From Streptomyces spiralis (GTDB taxonomy: Bacteria > Actinomycetota > Actinomycetes > Streptomycetales > Streptomycetaceae), in assembly GCF_014654675.1 (NCBI RefSeq), contig NZ_BNBC01000029.1, forward strand, positions 54,547-118,546: DNA of 64,000 nucleotides, in the 5' to 3' direction. Position 1 is the stretch's first letter. Each line of letters opens with the position of its first letter. The notes under the pieces were generated by a model. The model was not told the origin of the DNA and did not search any database. It saw only the letters and a list, made by a program, of their open reading frames with translations. The translations under genes were made by a program, and so were the position numbers. Shown in pieces: positions 37,102 to 45,563 of this stretch.

Positions 37102-37191
37102 GTCCTGGCCCGGACGAGAGTCCTGGCCCGGACGAGAGTCCTGGCCCGGACGAGAGTCCTGGTCCGGACGAGAGTCCTGGTCCGGACGAGA
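37102..37191. repeat. Five tandem copies of an 18-bp unit
   Basis: The unit GTCCTGGCCCGGACGAGA is repeated head to tail at 37102, 37120 and 37138 (identical), then as GTCCTGGTCCGGACGAGA at 37156 and 37174. It lies between two convergent genes, ending 4 bases before the symporter stop. Each unit contains a TCC-GGA-type inverted repeat, so the array can fold and may act as a terminator. Confidence 0.93.
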
Positions 37192-37195
37192 GGCA

Positions 37196-38788
37196 CTAAA
37201 CGGCCCCCGCTCCCGTCAGCGACCGCACCTCCGTCTCCGCGTGCTTGGCCTCGTCCGGCGGCTCGGCGGAGGTGACGGTGCCGAGCCAGCCGGCGAGGAA
37301 CCCGAGCGGGACGGAGACGATCCCCGGGTTCTGCAACGGGAAGAACTGGAAGTCGACGCCCGGGAACAGTGAGTCGGGGCTGCCGGAGACCACCGGGGAG
37401 AGCACGACCAGCACCAGGGCGGGGATCAGACCGCCGTAGACGGCCCACACCGCGCCGCGGGTCGTGAAACCGCGCCAGAACAGCGAGTAGAGCAGTACGG
37501 GCAGGTTCGCGGAGGCGGCGACGGCGAAGGCGAGACCGACCAGGAACGCGACGTTGAGATCGCGGGCGAGCAGGCCGAGGCCGATGGCGACCACACCGAT
37601 GCCGACGGCAGCGACCCGCGCCACTGCGACCTCACCGCGCTGCCGTCCGCTTCGGCGCCGCAGCGACGCGTACAGGTCGTGGGCCACCGACGCCGAGGAG
37701 GCGAGCGTGATCCCGGCGACCACCGCGAGGATGGTGGCGAAGGCCACTGCGGCCACGACCGCGAACAGCACAGTGCCGCCCGTGGAGTCCGCGCCGCCGC
37801 CCAGATTCAGGGCGAGCAGCGGAACCGCCGTGTTTCCGGCCGCGTTCGACCCCCGGACCGCCTCCGGCCCGACGATCGCCGCGGCGCCGAAGCCGAGGAC
37901 GATCGTCATCAGGTAGAAAGCGCCGATGAGCCCGATGGACCAGATCGCCGAACGACGGGCGGCCCGCGCGGTCGGCACGGTGTAGAAGCGGGACAGGATG
38001 TGCGGCAGCCCACCCGTGCCGAGCACGAGCGCGAGGCCGAGACTGATGAAGTCCAGGCGGGCCGTCCAGTCCCCGCCGTATTTGAGCCCCGGTGCCAGGA
38101 AGGCGTCCCCGTGGCCGCTGTGCTGGGCCGCGGTGAGCAGCAGCCGGTCGATGTCGCCGTGGAACCGGACCATGACGAGCACGGTCAGCACGACCGTGCC
38201 GCCCAGCAGCACGACCGCCTTGACGATCTGGATCCATGTGGTGGCGCGCATCCCACCCAACGACACATAGATGACCATCAGCGCGCCCACACCGATGACG
38301 GTCCATGCCTGCGCCGCCCCGCCCGTGCGCCCGAGGAGCAGGGCCACCAGGCTGCCCGCGCCCACCATCTGCGCCACCAGGTACAGAACGGACACGGTGA
38401 CCGAGGAGGTTCCCGCCGCGATCCGCACCGGCCGCTCGCTCATCCGTGCCGCGACCACGTCGGCGAGCGTGAACCGGCCGCAGTTGCGGACGAGTTCCGC
38501 CACGAGGAACAGCACCACCAGCCAGCCGACGAGGAAGCCCACCACATAGAGCACCCCGTCGTAGCCGAACAACACGATCAGTCCGGGGACCCCGAGGAAG
38601 GAGGCGGCCGAGGCGTAGTCACCCGCGATGGCAAAACCATTCTCTAGGGGAGAGAACAGCCGCCCGCCCGCGTAGAACTCCTCCGCCGAACCCTGCCGGT
38701 GGCGGCTCACCCAGGTGGTGATGGCCAGCGTGATCGCGACGAACACGCTGAACAGCAGCAGTGCCAGGGTCTGATGGTCTCCGGTCAC
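37196..38788 (-). CDS. Sodium/solute symporter (ActP-like)
   Basis: A 530-residue symporter of the SSS family with about 13 membrane helices. Family markers include the early segment AGDYASAASFLGVPGL and a helix 8-9 region rich in Ala/Ser (ASSASVAHDLY). Close relatives are acetate permease ActP and other monocarboxylate carriers. The GTG at 38788 overlaps the stop of the DUF485 gene by GTGA, the classic yjcH-actP arrangement. So acetate or a similar short acid is the likely substrate (inference). It is downstream of the DUF485 gene and ends at an 18-bp repeat array. Confidence 0.92.
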   Translation of the reverse strand: MTGDHQTLALLLFSVFVAITLAITTWVSRHRQGSAEEFYAGGRLFSPLENGFAIAGDYASAASFLGVPGLIVLFGYDGVLYVVGFLVGWLVVLFLVAELVRNCGRFTLADVVAARMSERPVRIAAGTSSVTVSVLYLVAQMVGAGSLVALLLGRTGGAAQAWTVIGVGALMVIYVSLGGMRATTWIQIVKAVVLLGGTVVLTVLVMVRFHGDIDRLLLTAAQHSGHGDAFLAPGLKYGGDWTARLDFISLGLALVLGTGGLPHILSRFYTVPTARAARRSAIWSIGLIGAFYLMTIVLGFGAAAIVGPEAVRGSNAAGNTAVPLLALNLGGGADSTGGTVLFAVVAAVAFATILAVVAGITLASSASVAHDLYASLRRRSGRQRGEVAVARVAAVGIGVVAIGLGLLARDLNVAFLVGLAFAVAASANLPVLLYSLFWRGFTTRGAVWAVYGGLIPALVLVVLSPVVSGSPDSLFPGVDFQFFPLQNPGIVSVPLGFLAGWLGTVTSAEPPDEAKHAETEVRSLTGAGAV

Positions 38789-39342
38789 GACGCACCGCCC
38801 TGGGCTGCGCCCCGCGTGAGTTCCTGGGTGTCCCAGCGCAGTTCCAGCGCGGCCCGGTCCCGGCGCAGCCGTGCGTGCCGTGCGTAGGCCCAGGCGAACA
38901 GGAAGGTCGTGAGGAACTGTCCCAGCCCCGCGAGCAGCGCCACGTTCACCGCGCCCGCCACCGGCCGCGCCATGAACCCCGGCGCGGTCGTCGCGGCCAC
39001 GATGTACGCCACGTACCAGACGAAGAACACCGCCACCGCCGGCACCACGAACCTCCGGTAGCGGCTGCGCACCTCCTGGAACGCCGCGCTGCGCTGCACC
39101 TCCAGGTAGACCTCGGCCGCCGCGCCGACGCGCGGCGCGGCTTGCCCCTCCCGGCGTGGCGCCGGTACGGGTGCGACGGGAGCGCCGGTGGCTTCTCCCT
39201 CACCCCACCCTGAAGCCAGCGCGTCGTACCAGGGGTCGCGGTACCTCATGTCCTCGGATGCCGGGCCCTGCCCGTCGTGGTGCCCCGACGCGTTCTCGGA
39301 ACCGCCCCCGTCCCCGTGGGGACGGCCGTTGCTCGACTGCAT
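38785..39342 (-). CDS. DUF485 (YjcH-like) membrane protein
   Basis: A 185-residue protein with an about 75-residue polar, Gly/Pro-rich N-terminus and a C-terminal DUF485 domain with two membrane helices (about 100-125 and 135-160). YjcH-type proteins accompany ActP symporters. The N-terminal extension is longer than in E. coli YjcH (104 residues). I chose the ATG at 39342 over a TTG at 39348. The stop overlaps the symporter GTG. A two-component system lies just downstream of its start and reads the same way. Confidence 0.88.
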   Translation of the reverse strand: MQSSNGRPHGDGGGSENASGHHDGQGPASEDMRYRDPWYDALASGWGEGEATGAPVAPVPAPRREGQAAPRVGAAAEVYLEVQRSAAFQEVRSRYRRFVVPAVAVFFVWYVAYIVAATTAPGFMARPVAGAVNVALLAGLGQFLTTFLFAWAYARHARLRRDRAALELRWDTQELTRGAAQGGAS

Positions 39343-39411
39343 GCCCAAGGATGGACAGAACGGGAAGTTCCCCGACTTCTCTTCTCCTCGCTCTTCACCC
39401 CATCAGGTGAC

Positions 39412-40107
39412 TCACCTGGTCGGCGGCCGCACCAGCCCGTTCGCGTAGGCGTAACGCACCGCCTGCGCCCGGTCCTTGAGGCCGGCCTTGGCGAAGAGAT
39501 TGTTGATGTGGGTCTTCACCGTCGCCGTGGAGACATGCAGCCGGCGGGCGATCTCCTGGTTGGTCAGGCCTTCTGCGATCAGCACCAGCACCTCGCACTC
39601 CCGTGCCGTGAGTCCGTCCGGCGCATCGGCGGCGGGCGACGACTCGGGCGCGGATGAGGGCTCGGGCTCGGACAATCGCTCCAGCAGCCGCCGCTGGATG
39701 CTGGGCGACAGTCCGGCGTCACCGGACAGCACGCTCTCCACCGCGCGGACGATCTCGTCACCGCCCGCGTCCTTGGTGAGATATCCGCGGGCGCCCGCCC
39801 GGAGGGCCGGAAACAGCGACTCGTCGTCGGCGTAGGTCGTCAGGACCACCACCTGTGTCCCCGGGTGCTCCGACCGGATGCGCCGGGTGGCCTCCACACC
39901 GTCGCACCGGGGCATCCGCAGGTCCATCAGCACCACGTCGGGGGCGAGTTCCGCGACGAGTTCCACCGCCTCGTGCCCGTCCCCCGCGGAGCCCACGACC
40001 TCGATCCCGGGCAGCAGCCCCAGCAGCATCACGATGCCCTCCCGGACAACCGTCTGGTCGTCCGCCACCACCACCCGCGCGGGCTTCCTGCCGGCCTCCT
40101 CGCTCAC
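39412..40107 (-). CDS. LuxR/NarL-type response regulator
   Basis: A 231-residue regulator. The receiver domain (about 10-125) has D16/D17 and phosphoacceptor D62 in LMDLRMP. The LuxR HTH is at about 165-225 (LTARECEVLVLIAEGLTNQE). The GTG at 40107 overlaps the kinase stop by GTGA, so they form a pair. The DUF485-symporter operon begins 69 bases downstream in the same direction, so it could be either cotranscribed or a direct target. The inducing signal is unknown. Confidence 0.93.
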   Translation of the reverse strand: MSEEAGRKPARVVVADDQTVVREGIVMLLGLLPGIEVVGSAGDGHEAVELVAELAPDVVLMDLRMPRCDGVEATRRIRSEHPGTQVVVLTTYADDESLFPALRAGARGYLTKDAGGDEIVRAVESVLSGDAGLSPSIQRRLLERLSEPEPSSAPESSPAADAPDGLTARECEVLVLIAEGLTNQEIARRLHVSTATVKTHINNLFAKAGLKDRAQAVRYAYANGLVRPPTR

Positions 40108-41255
40108 ACCGGCACCTTCAACGTCACCGCGAACCCCTCCTCGTGCGGTCCCGCCTCCAGCGAACCGCCCAGCAGCTCCGCACGCTCCCGCATGCCCAGC
40201 AGACCGTACCCGCCCCCGGCCGCGGCGAGCTCGCCCGGCTTGCCCCCCGAGTCCCGTACGTCGAGCATCACCTGGTGCTCGCCGTAGTCCAGCCGGACCC
40301 GCACCTTGGCGCCCGGCGCGTGCTTGCGGACGTTGGTGAGAGCTTCCTGGGCGACCCTGCGCACGGCCTGCGAGGCCTCGGCGGGCAGCGGTCTGCGTTC
40401 ACCCGAGATGGTGACCTCGGCACCACCGCTCACCCCGACGAGCTCGCTGAGGAAGTCCTCCAGCGGGGTCAGGTCACCGCGCAGGGCGGACAGCGCCTGC
40501 CGGGTCTCGGCAAGACCGTCACGGGCCATCCCCCGCGCCGCCACCACCCGCTCGAGGATCTGCTCCCGGTCCGCACCGCGCTCGATGAGCAGCCGGGCGG
40601 CCTCCAGATGCACGAGCTGCGCCGAGAGGCTGTGGGCCAGCACGTCGTGGATCTCCCGGGCGATCCTGGCCCGCTCGGCCAGTGCCGCCGACTCCGCCTC
40701 CGCCGCGTGCGCGGCCCGCTCCTGGGCGAGCAGCCGCTGGGCGTTTCCGCGGGCCTCGGCGTCGAGCCGCAGGACGTAGCCGGCGAGGGCCAAGCCGATG
40801 CTCGTGACGATCGTCGTCAACAACTTGTCGTCGTTGACCAGGCTGTACGCGGTCAGGGAGACCGCTGTCACAGGCGCGGCGGCGGTGAGGGGCATTCTCT
40901 CGAGCGCACCTACCGCGCAGCCGCACCAGATGACGAGGGCGGGCACCTTGAAGCCGGTGGCCTCGGCGGCGACCGCCATGCCCATCAGCACCGCGATGAA
41001 GGCCAGGGAGGGCAGGAGCCGGTGCGCGAGCGTCGTCCGGAAGAAGGCCCAGGCGGCGGCCGCCACCACGAGGACGCCCACCGCCGCGACGACCTGCCCC
41101 CAGAGGGGAATCCGTCTGCTGCTGACGGCGCCCCACAGCAGCCCGCCTGCCACCAGCACCCGCACGACCCAGCTGAGCAGGCGTCGGGGCTGGGAGAGGC
41201 CCACGCGCCCCAGCGCCTCCGGTGAGGGCCAGCGCGTCCAGGCGTTCTCCGTCAC
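40104..41255 (-). CDS. DesK/NarL-group sensor histidine kinase
   Basis: A 383-residue membrane kinase. The N-terminal half (about 25-165) has five to six hydrophobic segments with little extracellular sequence, so it probably senses a membrane or intramembrane signal. The HisKA_3 dimerisation motif AREIHDVLAHSL places the phosphorylated His at H203. The HATPase domain has the VRRVAQEALTNVRKHA N-box and GYGLLGMRERA. The GTG at 41255 follows AAGGAGCG and overlaps the stop of the preceding membrane protein by GTGA. Partner of the LuxR regulator. Confidence 0.93.
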   Translation of the reverse strand: MTENAWTRWPSPEALGRVGLSQPRRLLSWVVRVLVAGGLLWGAVSSRRIPLWGQVVAAVGVLVVAAAAWAFFRTTLAHRLLPSLAFIAVLMGMAVAAEATGFKVPALVIWCGCAVGALERMPLTAAAPVTAVSLTAYSLVNDDKLLTTIVTSIGLALAGYVLRLDAEARGNAQRLLAQERAAHAAEAESAALAERARIAREIHDVLAHSLSAQLVHLEAARLLIERGADREQILERVVAARGMARDGLAETRQALSALRGDLTPLEDFLSELVGVSGGAEVTISGERRPLPAEASQAVRRVAQEALTNVRKHAPGAKVRVRLDYGEHQVMLDVRDSGGKPGELAAAGGGYGLLGMRERAELLGGSLEAGPHEEGFAVTLKVPV

Positions 41256-41776
41256 ACACGCTCCTTCCACGCGGGTCGGGGCTTGCCGCCACGGTACGCC
41301 GTGACCGGGGCGGATGCCGAGGTCAGCGCACGCGTCCGCCAGGCGAGAAGCCCGGAGCGGACCAGCAGGGTGCCGGCCAGGGCGACCATCACGGCCCCGC
41401 TGTCCTGGTGCACACCGAGCGCGGCACCGAGCGCGAAGAGAGCGACGCGCAGGGCGATGCCGCCGATCCAGACAGCCGCGCTGGCCTTGGTGCTCTTGGT
41501 CCACACCGTGCCGTCCGGCTCCGCCCATATGCGGGTGGTCCAGGCCCAGCCGGCTCCCGTGCCCAGGCCGATGAGCAGTTCGGCGGCGAGCAGTACGACG
41601 GACTCGGTGCGGTGGTGGGCATCGATGATGCCGGGTTCGCGAAGGGCGACGACCGCCAGTATCGCGGGCAGGACCCACCAGCGCCGATCGGCGTCGAGCC
41701 GGCGTGCCGCGAACTGCCGCACGATCACCAGGGCGGCGACGGCGACGATCACCAGCGCGTTGACGAGCCCGGACAT
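41252..41776 (-). CDS. Small polytopic membrane protein (DUF1453-like)
   Basis: A 174-residue protein with four to five predicted helices and an Arg-rich C-terminus. It resembles the DUF1453/CcdC-type membrane proteins. The ATG at 41776 follows a good GGAGG. Its stop overlaps the kinase start (GTGA), making a three-gene unit of membrane protein, kinase and regulator. It might help the kinase sense its signal (inference). No enzymatic motif is present. Confidence 0.8.
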   Translation of the reverse strand: MSGLVNALVIVAVAALVIVRQFAARRLDADRRWWVLPAILAVVALREPGIIDAHHRTESVVLLAAELLIGLGTGAGWAWTTRIWAEPDGTVWTKSTKASAAVWIGGIALRVALFALGAALGVHQDSGAVMVALAGTLLVRSGLLAWRTRALTSASAPVTAYRGGKPRPAWKERV

Positions 41777-42264
41777 CTTCAGCCTCCGTGAGCGGAAAGG
41801 AGAAGCCGGCGGCACGGTGCCGCCGACGCCTTCGACGCTACGGAAATCCGCGGTCCGGCTGATCGGAGCCGGGGTGGATCGCGGGTGGAAACCGCACCTC
41901 GCCGATCTCCACCCCCAGGTGGAGAACCCGCCCTGTTCCGAGACCGGAGGGGTCCTGGCCTGCCCGTGCCGTGCGGGCCCGGGCCGAGCCGGGGCGGGAC
42001 GGGACAGGGCGACGGCCAGAACGAGGCCGGTGCCGGGCTCGGTACAGGGCGGGAGCGGACCCGGACTCACGGCTGGATGAGGCAGAGCCAGGCAGGTCAG
42101 GTCAGGTCAGGACAAGGCCAGAACAGGGCACCCGACCGTACGAGCCCGCGCCGGGACGAGGCAGGGCCGAGACAGGCGCACACCCGCGCCGAACGGACTC
42201 GGGCCGGAACGGGGGGCAAGCCCGGACAGGCCGGAAGGGAGCGAGCCAGGCGCCGGCCTGGACG

Positions 42265-42327
42265 AGGCGGGAATGGGCGCCCTCCAGGCCGGGACTAGGC
42301 GGGAATGGGCGCCCTCCAGGCCGGGAC
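42265..42327. repeat. 31-bp direct repeat, period 32
   Basis: The element AGGCGGGAATGGGCGCCCTC followed by CAGGCCGGGAC is identical at 42265-42295 and 42297-42327, with one base between. Partial relatives (GGGCCGGGACAAGGC) continue on both sides. A 5-bp GGTCA microrepeat lies at about 42098-42114. Confidence 0.9.
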
Positions 42328-42548
42328 GGGGCAGGAACAGGCGCGCCCGGGCCGGGACAAGGCCGGGCAGGCGCCGTGCCGCGACAGGGTCGGGGCACAA
42401 CGGACACGACCGGACGGTTCCGTGCCGAGACCCGGCAAAGCCGAGACCGGGCAAACCAGGACAAGGTAGAGCGAGGCAGGGCAGCCGGGGCGCGGACCGC
42501 CGGTGACGGTCGCGCCGGGGCGCCCTGCCTGCGTCGTACCCGGCCCGG

Positions 42549-42567
42549 GGCCGGGTCGTACCCGGCC
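42549..42567 (-). terminator. Short hairpin after parE
   Basis: GGCCGGGT (42549-42556) pairs with ACCCGGCC (42560-42567) around a 3-base loop, 17 bases after the parE stop. A flanking direct repeat GTCGTACCCGGCC could form alternative stems. Confidence 0.55.
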
Positions 42568-42583
42568 GGGGCCGGCGGGGCGG

Positions 42584-44707
42584 CTACGCGTCGATGCGGG
42601 AGCGGTCCAGCGTGGCCGCCGAGCTCGCGATGAACTCCTTGCGGGGCGCCACCTCATTGCCCATCAGCAGGTCGAAGACGCCCTCCGCGGCCTCCAGGTC
42701 GGAGAGGTTGATCCGGCGCAGGGTGCGGTGGCGGGGGTCCATGGTGGTCTCGGCCAGCTGGTCGGCGTCCATCTCACCGAGGCCCTTGTAGCGCTGGATC
42801 GTGTCCTTGTACCGGATGTTCTTGCTCTGGAACTCGAGCAGCTTGTCGCGCAACTCGCGGTCCGAGTACGTGTAGACGTACTTGTCCTGCCCCTTCTTCG
42901 GCTGGATCAGCTCGATCCGGTGCAGCGGCGGCACCGCGGCGAAGACCCGGCCGGACTCGACCATCGGCCGCATGTAGCGGTGGAACAGCGTCAGCAGCAA
43001 GGTCCGGATGTGGGAGCCGTCCACGTCGGCGTCGGTCATCATGATGATCTTGCCGTAGCGGGCCGCGTCGATGTCGAAGGTGCGGCCCGAGCCCGCTCCT
43101 ATGACCTGGATGATCGCACCGCACTCGGCGTTCTTCAGCATGTCCGTGACGGACGACTTCTGGACGTTGAGGATCTTTCCGCGAATGGGCAGCAGCGCCT
43201 GGAACTCGGAGTTCCGGGCCAGCTTCGCCGTACCGAGGGCGGAGTCGCCCTCGACGATGAACAGTTCGCTCCGGTCGACGTCGTCGCTGCGGCAGTCGGC
43301 CAGCTTGGCTGGCAGCGAGGAGGACTCCAGAGCCGTCTTGCGGCGCTGCGCGTCCTTGTGCTGGCGGGCGGCGATGCGCGTACGCGCGGCGGCGACGGCC
43401 TTCTCCAGCACCACACGCGCCTGCTGTGCGGCGTCGCGCTTGGTGGAGGTCAGGAACGCCTTGAGTTCCTTGGTCACCACGTTGTTGACAATGCGGCGGG
43501 CCGCCGAGGTACCGAGGACCTCCTTGGTCTGGCCCTCGAACTGGGGCTCGGCGAGGCGGACCGTGACCACCGCGGTGAGGCCCTCCAGCGCGTCGTCCTT
43601 GACGATGTCGTCCTCCGCGACGCGCAGCAGCTTCTTGGTCCGCAGCACCTCGTTGAGCGTCTTGGTGACGGCCTGCTCGAAGCCGGCGACATGGGTGCCG
43701 CCCTTGGGGGTGGCGATGATGTTGACGAAGGACCGCACCGTCGTGTCGTAGCCGGTCCCCCAGCGCAGCGCGACGTCCACGCCGAGTTCGCGGGTGACCT
43801 CGGTGGGCGTCATCTGGCCGTGCTCGTCGAGGACCGGGACGGTCTCCTTGAAGGTTCCCTGACCGCTGAAGCGGAGGATGTCGCAGACCGGCTTGTCGCT
43901 CGCCAGGTACTCGCAGAACTCGCTGATGCCCCCGTCGAAGCGGAAGGACTCCTCGCCCTTGCTGCCGCCCTCCCCGAGGCCGTACTCGTCGCGCACGACG
44001 ATGGTCAGGCCCGGCACCAGGAACGCGGTCTGGCGGGCGCGCTGGTGCAGGGTCTCCAGGGAGAGCTTGGCGTCCTTGAGGAAGATCTGGCGGTCGGCCC
44101 AGTAGCGCACGCGCGTGCCGGTGCGGGTCCTGGGGATCTTCTTGGCCTTGCGCAGGCCGCCCTTGGCCTCGAACTTGGCGTCGGGTCCGTTGCCCGTGAA
44201 CGCTCCGGGCACGCCGCGCCGGAAACTGATGGCGTGGGTGTGGCCGCCGCGGTCCACCTCGACGTCCAGCCGGGCGGAGAGGGCGTTGACCACGGAGGCG
44301 CCGACGCCGTGGAGACCGCCGGAGGCCGCGTACGAGCCGCCGCCGAACTTGCCGCCGGCGTGCAGCTTGGTCATGACGACCTCGACGCCGGACAGGCCGG
44401 TCCTGGGCTCGACGTCGACCGGGATGCCGCGGCCGTTGTCCCGCACCTCCACCGAGCCGTCGTCGTGCAGGACCACCTCGATGTGGTCGCAGACGCCTGC
44501 CAGGGCCTCGTCCACGGAGTTGTCGATGATCTCCCACAGGCAGTGCATCAGGCCACGGCTGTCGGTGGACCCGATGTACATACCGGGGCGCTTGCGCACG
44601 GCTTCGAGGCCCTCGAGGACGAGCAGGTGCCGCGCGGTGTAGTTGGAACCGTCCCGGTCTGCTCCTGCCAGCAGCGCTGTGGACGGCACGGACGTATCGG
44701 CGGTCAC
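42584..44707 (-). CDS. parE: DNA topoisomerase IV subunit B (ParE)
   Basis: ATPase subunit that works with ParC to decatenate chromosomes. It has 707 residues. The GHKL ATPase domain (about 20-240) has EIIDNSVDEA and GLHGVGASVVNAL. The transducer domain follows, then the TOPRIM domain with VEGDSALG and DADVDGSHI. The GTG at 44707 follows AGGAGCG. As in S. coelicolor it is separated from parC by a block of other genes, here about 18 kb. GyrB-like relatives exist, but pairing with the ParC in this window supports ParE. Confidence 0.93.
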   Translation of the reverse strand: MTADTSVPSTALLAGADRDGSNYTARHLLVLEGLEAVRKRPGMYIGSTDSRGLMHCLWEIIDNSVDEALAGVCDHIEVVLHDDGSVEVRDNGRGIPVDVEPRTGLSGVEVVMTKLHAGGKFGGGSYAASGGLHGVGASVVNALSARLDVEVDRGGHTHAISFRRGVPGAFTGNGPDAKFEAKGGLRKAKKIPRTRTGTRVRYWADRQIFLKDAKLSLETLHQRARQTAFLVPGLTIVVRDEYGLGEGGSKGEESFRFDGGISEFCEYLASDKPVCDILRFSGQGTFKETVPVLDEHGQMTPTEVTRELGVDVALRWGTGYDTTVRSFVNIIATPKGGTHVAGFEQAVTKTLNEVLRTKKLLRVAEDDIVKDDALEGLTAVVTVRLAEPQFEGQTKEVLGTSAARRIVNNVVTKELKAFLTSTKRDAAQQARVVLEKAVAAARTRIAARQHKDAQRRKTALESSSLPAKLADCRSDDVDRSELFIVEGDSALGTAKLARNSEFQALLPIRGKILNVQKSSVTDMLKNAECGAIIQVIGAGSGRTFDIDAARYGKIIMMTDADVDGSHIRTLLLTLFHRYMRPMVESGRVFAAVPPLHRIELIQPKKGQDKYVYTYSDRELRDKLLEFQSKNIRYKDTIQRYKGLGEMDADQLAETTMDPRHRTLRRINLSDLEAAEGVFDLLMGNEVAPRKEFIASSAATLDRSRIDA

Positions 44708-45146
44708 GCGGTTCGCTCCTCGCTGAATTTCAGGTTGGGCCCTCGTGGGTAAGGGCGCGGCTTCGGTTGCCGCTCAGAGGGTACCGAGGCCTGGTAGAGC
44801 CGTTGTAACGCAACCCTCTGCATCGACACAGACTAGTCGAGAGTCGCATGCGCGTTCGATACCTCGATGGAGTGAAGCACATATCACGTTCCCTTCGAGG
44901 CATGAACCATTTAGGCTCCGGGCACGTCCTCCTGAACAACCGGCAACCCGGCCGGGGAGGACCGACCATGACCGACAGCGCGAACCCGTAAGACATACAG
45001 ACGTAATACGGCACATTCGCCGCCAAACCGGCAACGGACAGCCTCTCGGGAAGATTTTTTCGAGGAAATGCCACGAGCGGGAACGTTTGGGGCTGGTTGG
45101 ATGTTGACCCTGGTACGACAGCTCGTCGAGCTAGAGAAGAGGCGAC
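44708..45146. other. Divergent gap between parE and the DUF7455 gene, with a seven-codon mini-ORF
   Basis: A 439-base region with promoters for both genes and several A/T-rich patches (for example 44990-45015 and 45050-45065). At 44968-44991 a tiny ORF (M-T-D-S-A-N-P, stop) has an excellent GGGGAGGACC ribosome site, so it may be a translated leader peptide. I see no larger gene or strong hairpin. Confidence 0.5.
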
Positions 45147-45377
45147 GTGACTACTGTTCTGACCCCCGCGAGCCCGCTGACGGCCGCTGATCGCTGCGAC
45201 CGCTGCGGCGCCCAGGCATATCTGCGCGTCGTCCTGCTGAGCGGCGGAGAACTGCTCTTTTGCGCCCACCACGGTCGCAAGTTCGAGCCGGAACTCAAGA
45301 AGATCGCCGCCGAGATACAGGACGAGACCGAGCGCCTGACGTCTGTTCCGGCAAGCGCGTCCGAAGACGAGCGCTGA
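45147..45377 (+). CDS. DUF7455-like small zinc-binding protein
   Basis: A 76-residue protein with the pattern DRCDRCGAQAYL near residues 15-26 and LLFCAHHGRKFE near 37-48. Two Cys followed by Cys/His-His would form a small zinc site, as in the DUF7455 proteins of Actinobacteria. The rest is a charged helix. Role unknown. The GTG at 45147 follows AGAAGAGG. A strong terminator with a T run follows. It lies near hrdB in Streptomyces genomes and is probably well expressed. Confidence 0.82.
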   Translation: MTTVLTPASPLTAADRCDRCGAQAYLRVVLLSGGELLFCAHHGRKFEPELKKIAAEIQDETERLTSVPASASEDER

Positions 45378-45414
45378 TCCCTCGCACGACGAGCCAGCGC
45401 CGGCCAGGCCGGCG

Positions 45415-45455
45415 AACGGGCGGCCGCTCCCGACACAGGGGAGCGGCCGCCCGTT
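45415..45455. terminator. Rho-independent terminator
   Basis: A perfect 17-bp stem (45415-45431 with 45439-45455), a 7-base loop and a following TTTT, 38 bases after the DUF7455 stop. It also protects against readthrough from the convergent protease gene. Confidence 0.92.
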
Positions 45456-45563
45456 TTCACGGCCTCATGACCGGAGCTCCTGGTCCACGGCTCATGGCCG
45501 GGGTTCCCGGTCCACAGCTCATGACCGTCGATCCCGCACCATGGTCATGCCCGGTGATCCCGG

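Larger units (their letters stand above)
41777..42583. other. 800-base repeat-rich gap downstream of parE
   Basis: No convincing gene is visible, only low-complexity open frames rich in Arg, Gly, Pro and Ala. From about 41930 to 42480 the DNA is dominated by variants of GGCCGGGACAGGGC-like words. The left edge (41777-41900) holds the promoter of the membrane-protein/kinase operon. Confidence 0.6.

Noticed and set aside
37102..37191. 18-bp array as a CRISPR
   Set aside because: Units are contiguous without spacers and no cas genes are present.
41971..42633. Open frames in the gap after parE on both strands
   Set aside because: Low-complexity products from GGGCCGGGAC repeats, overlapping the end of parE; not credible genes.
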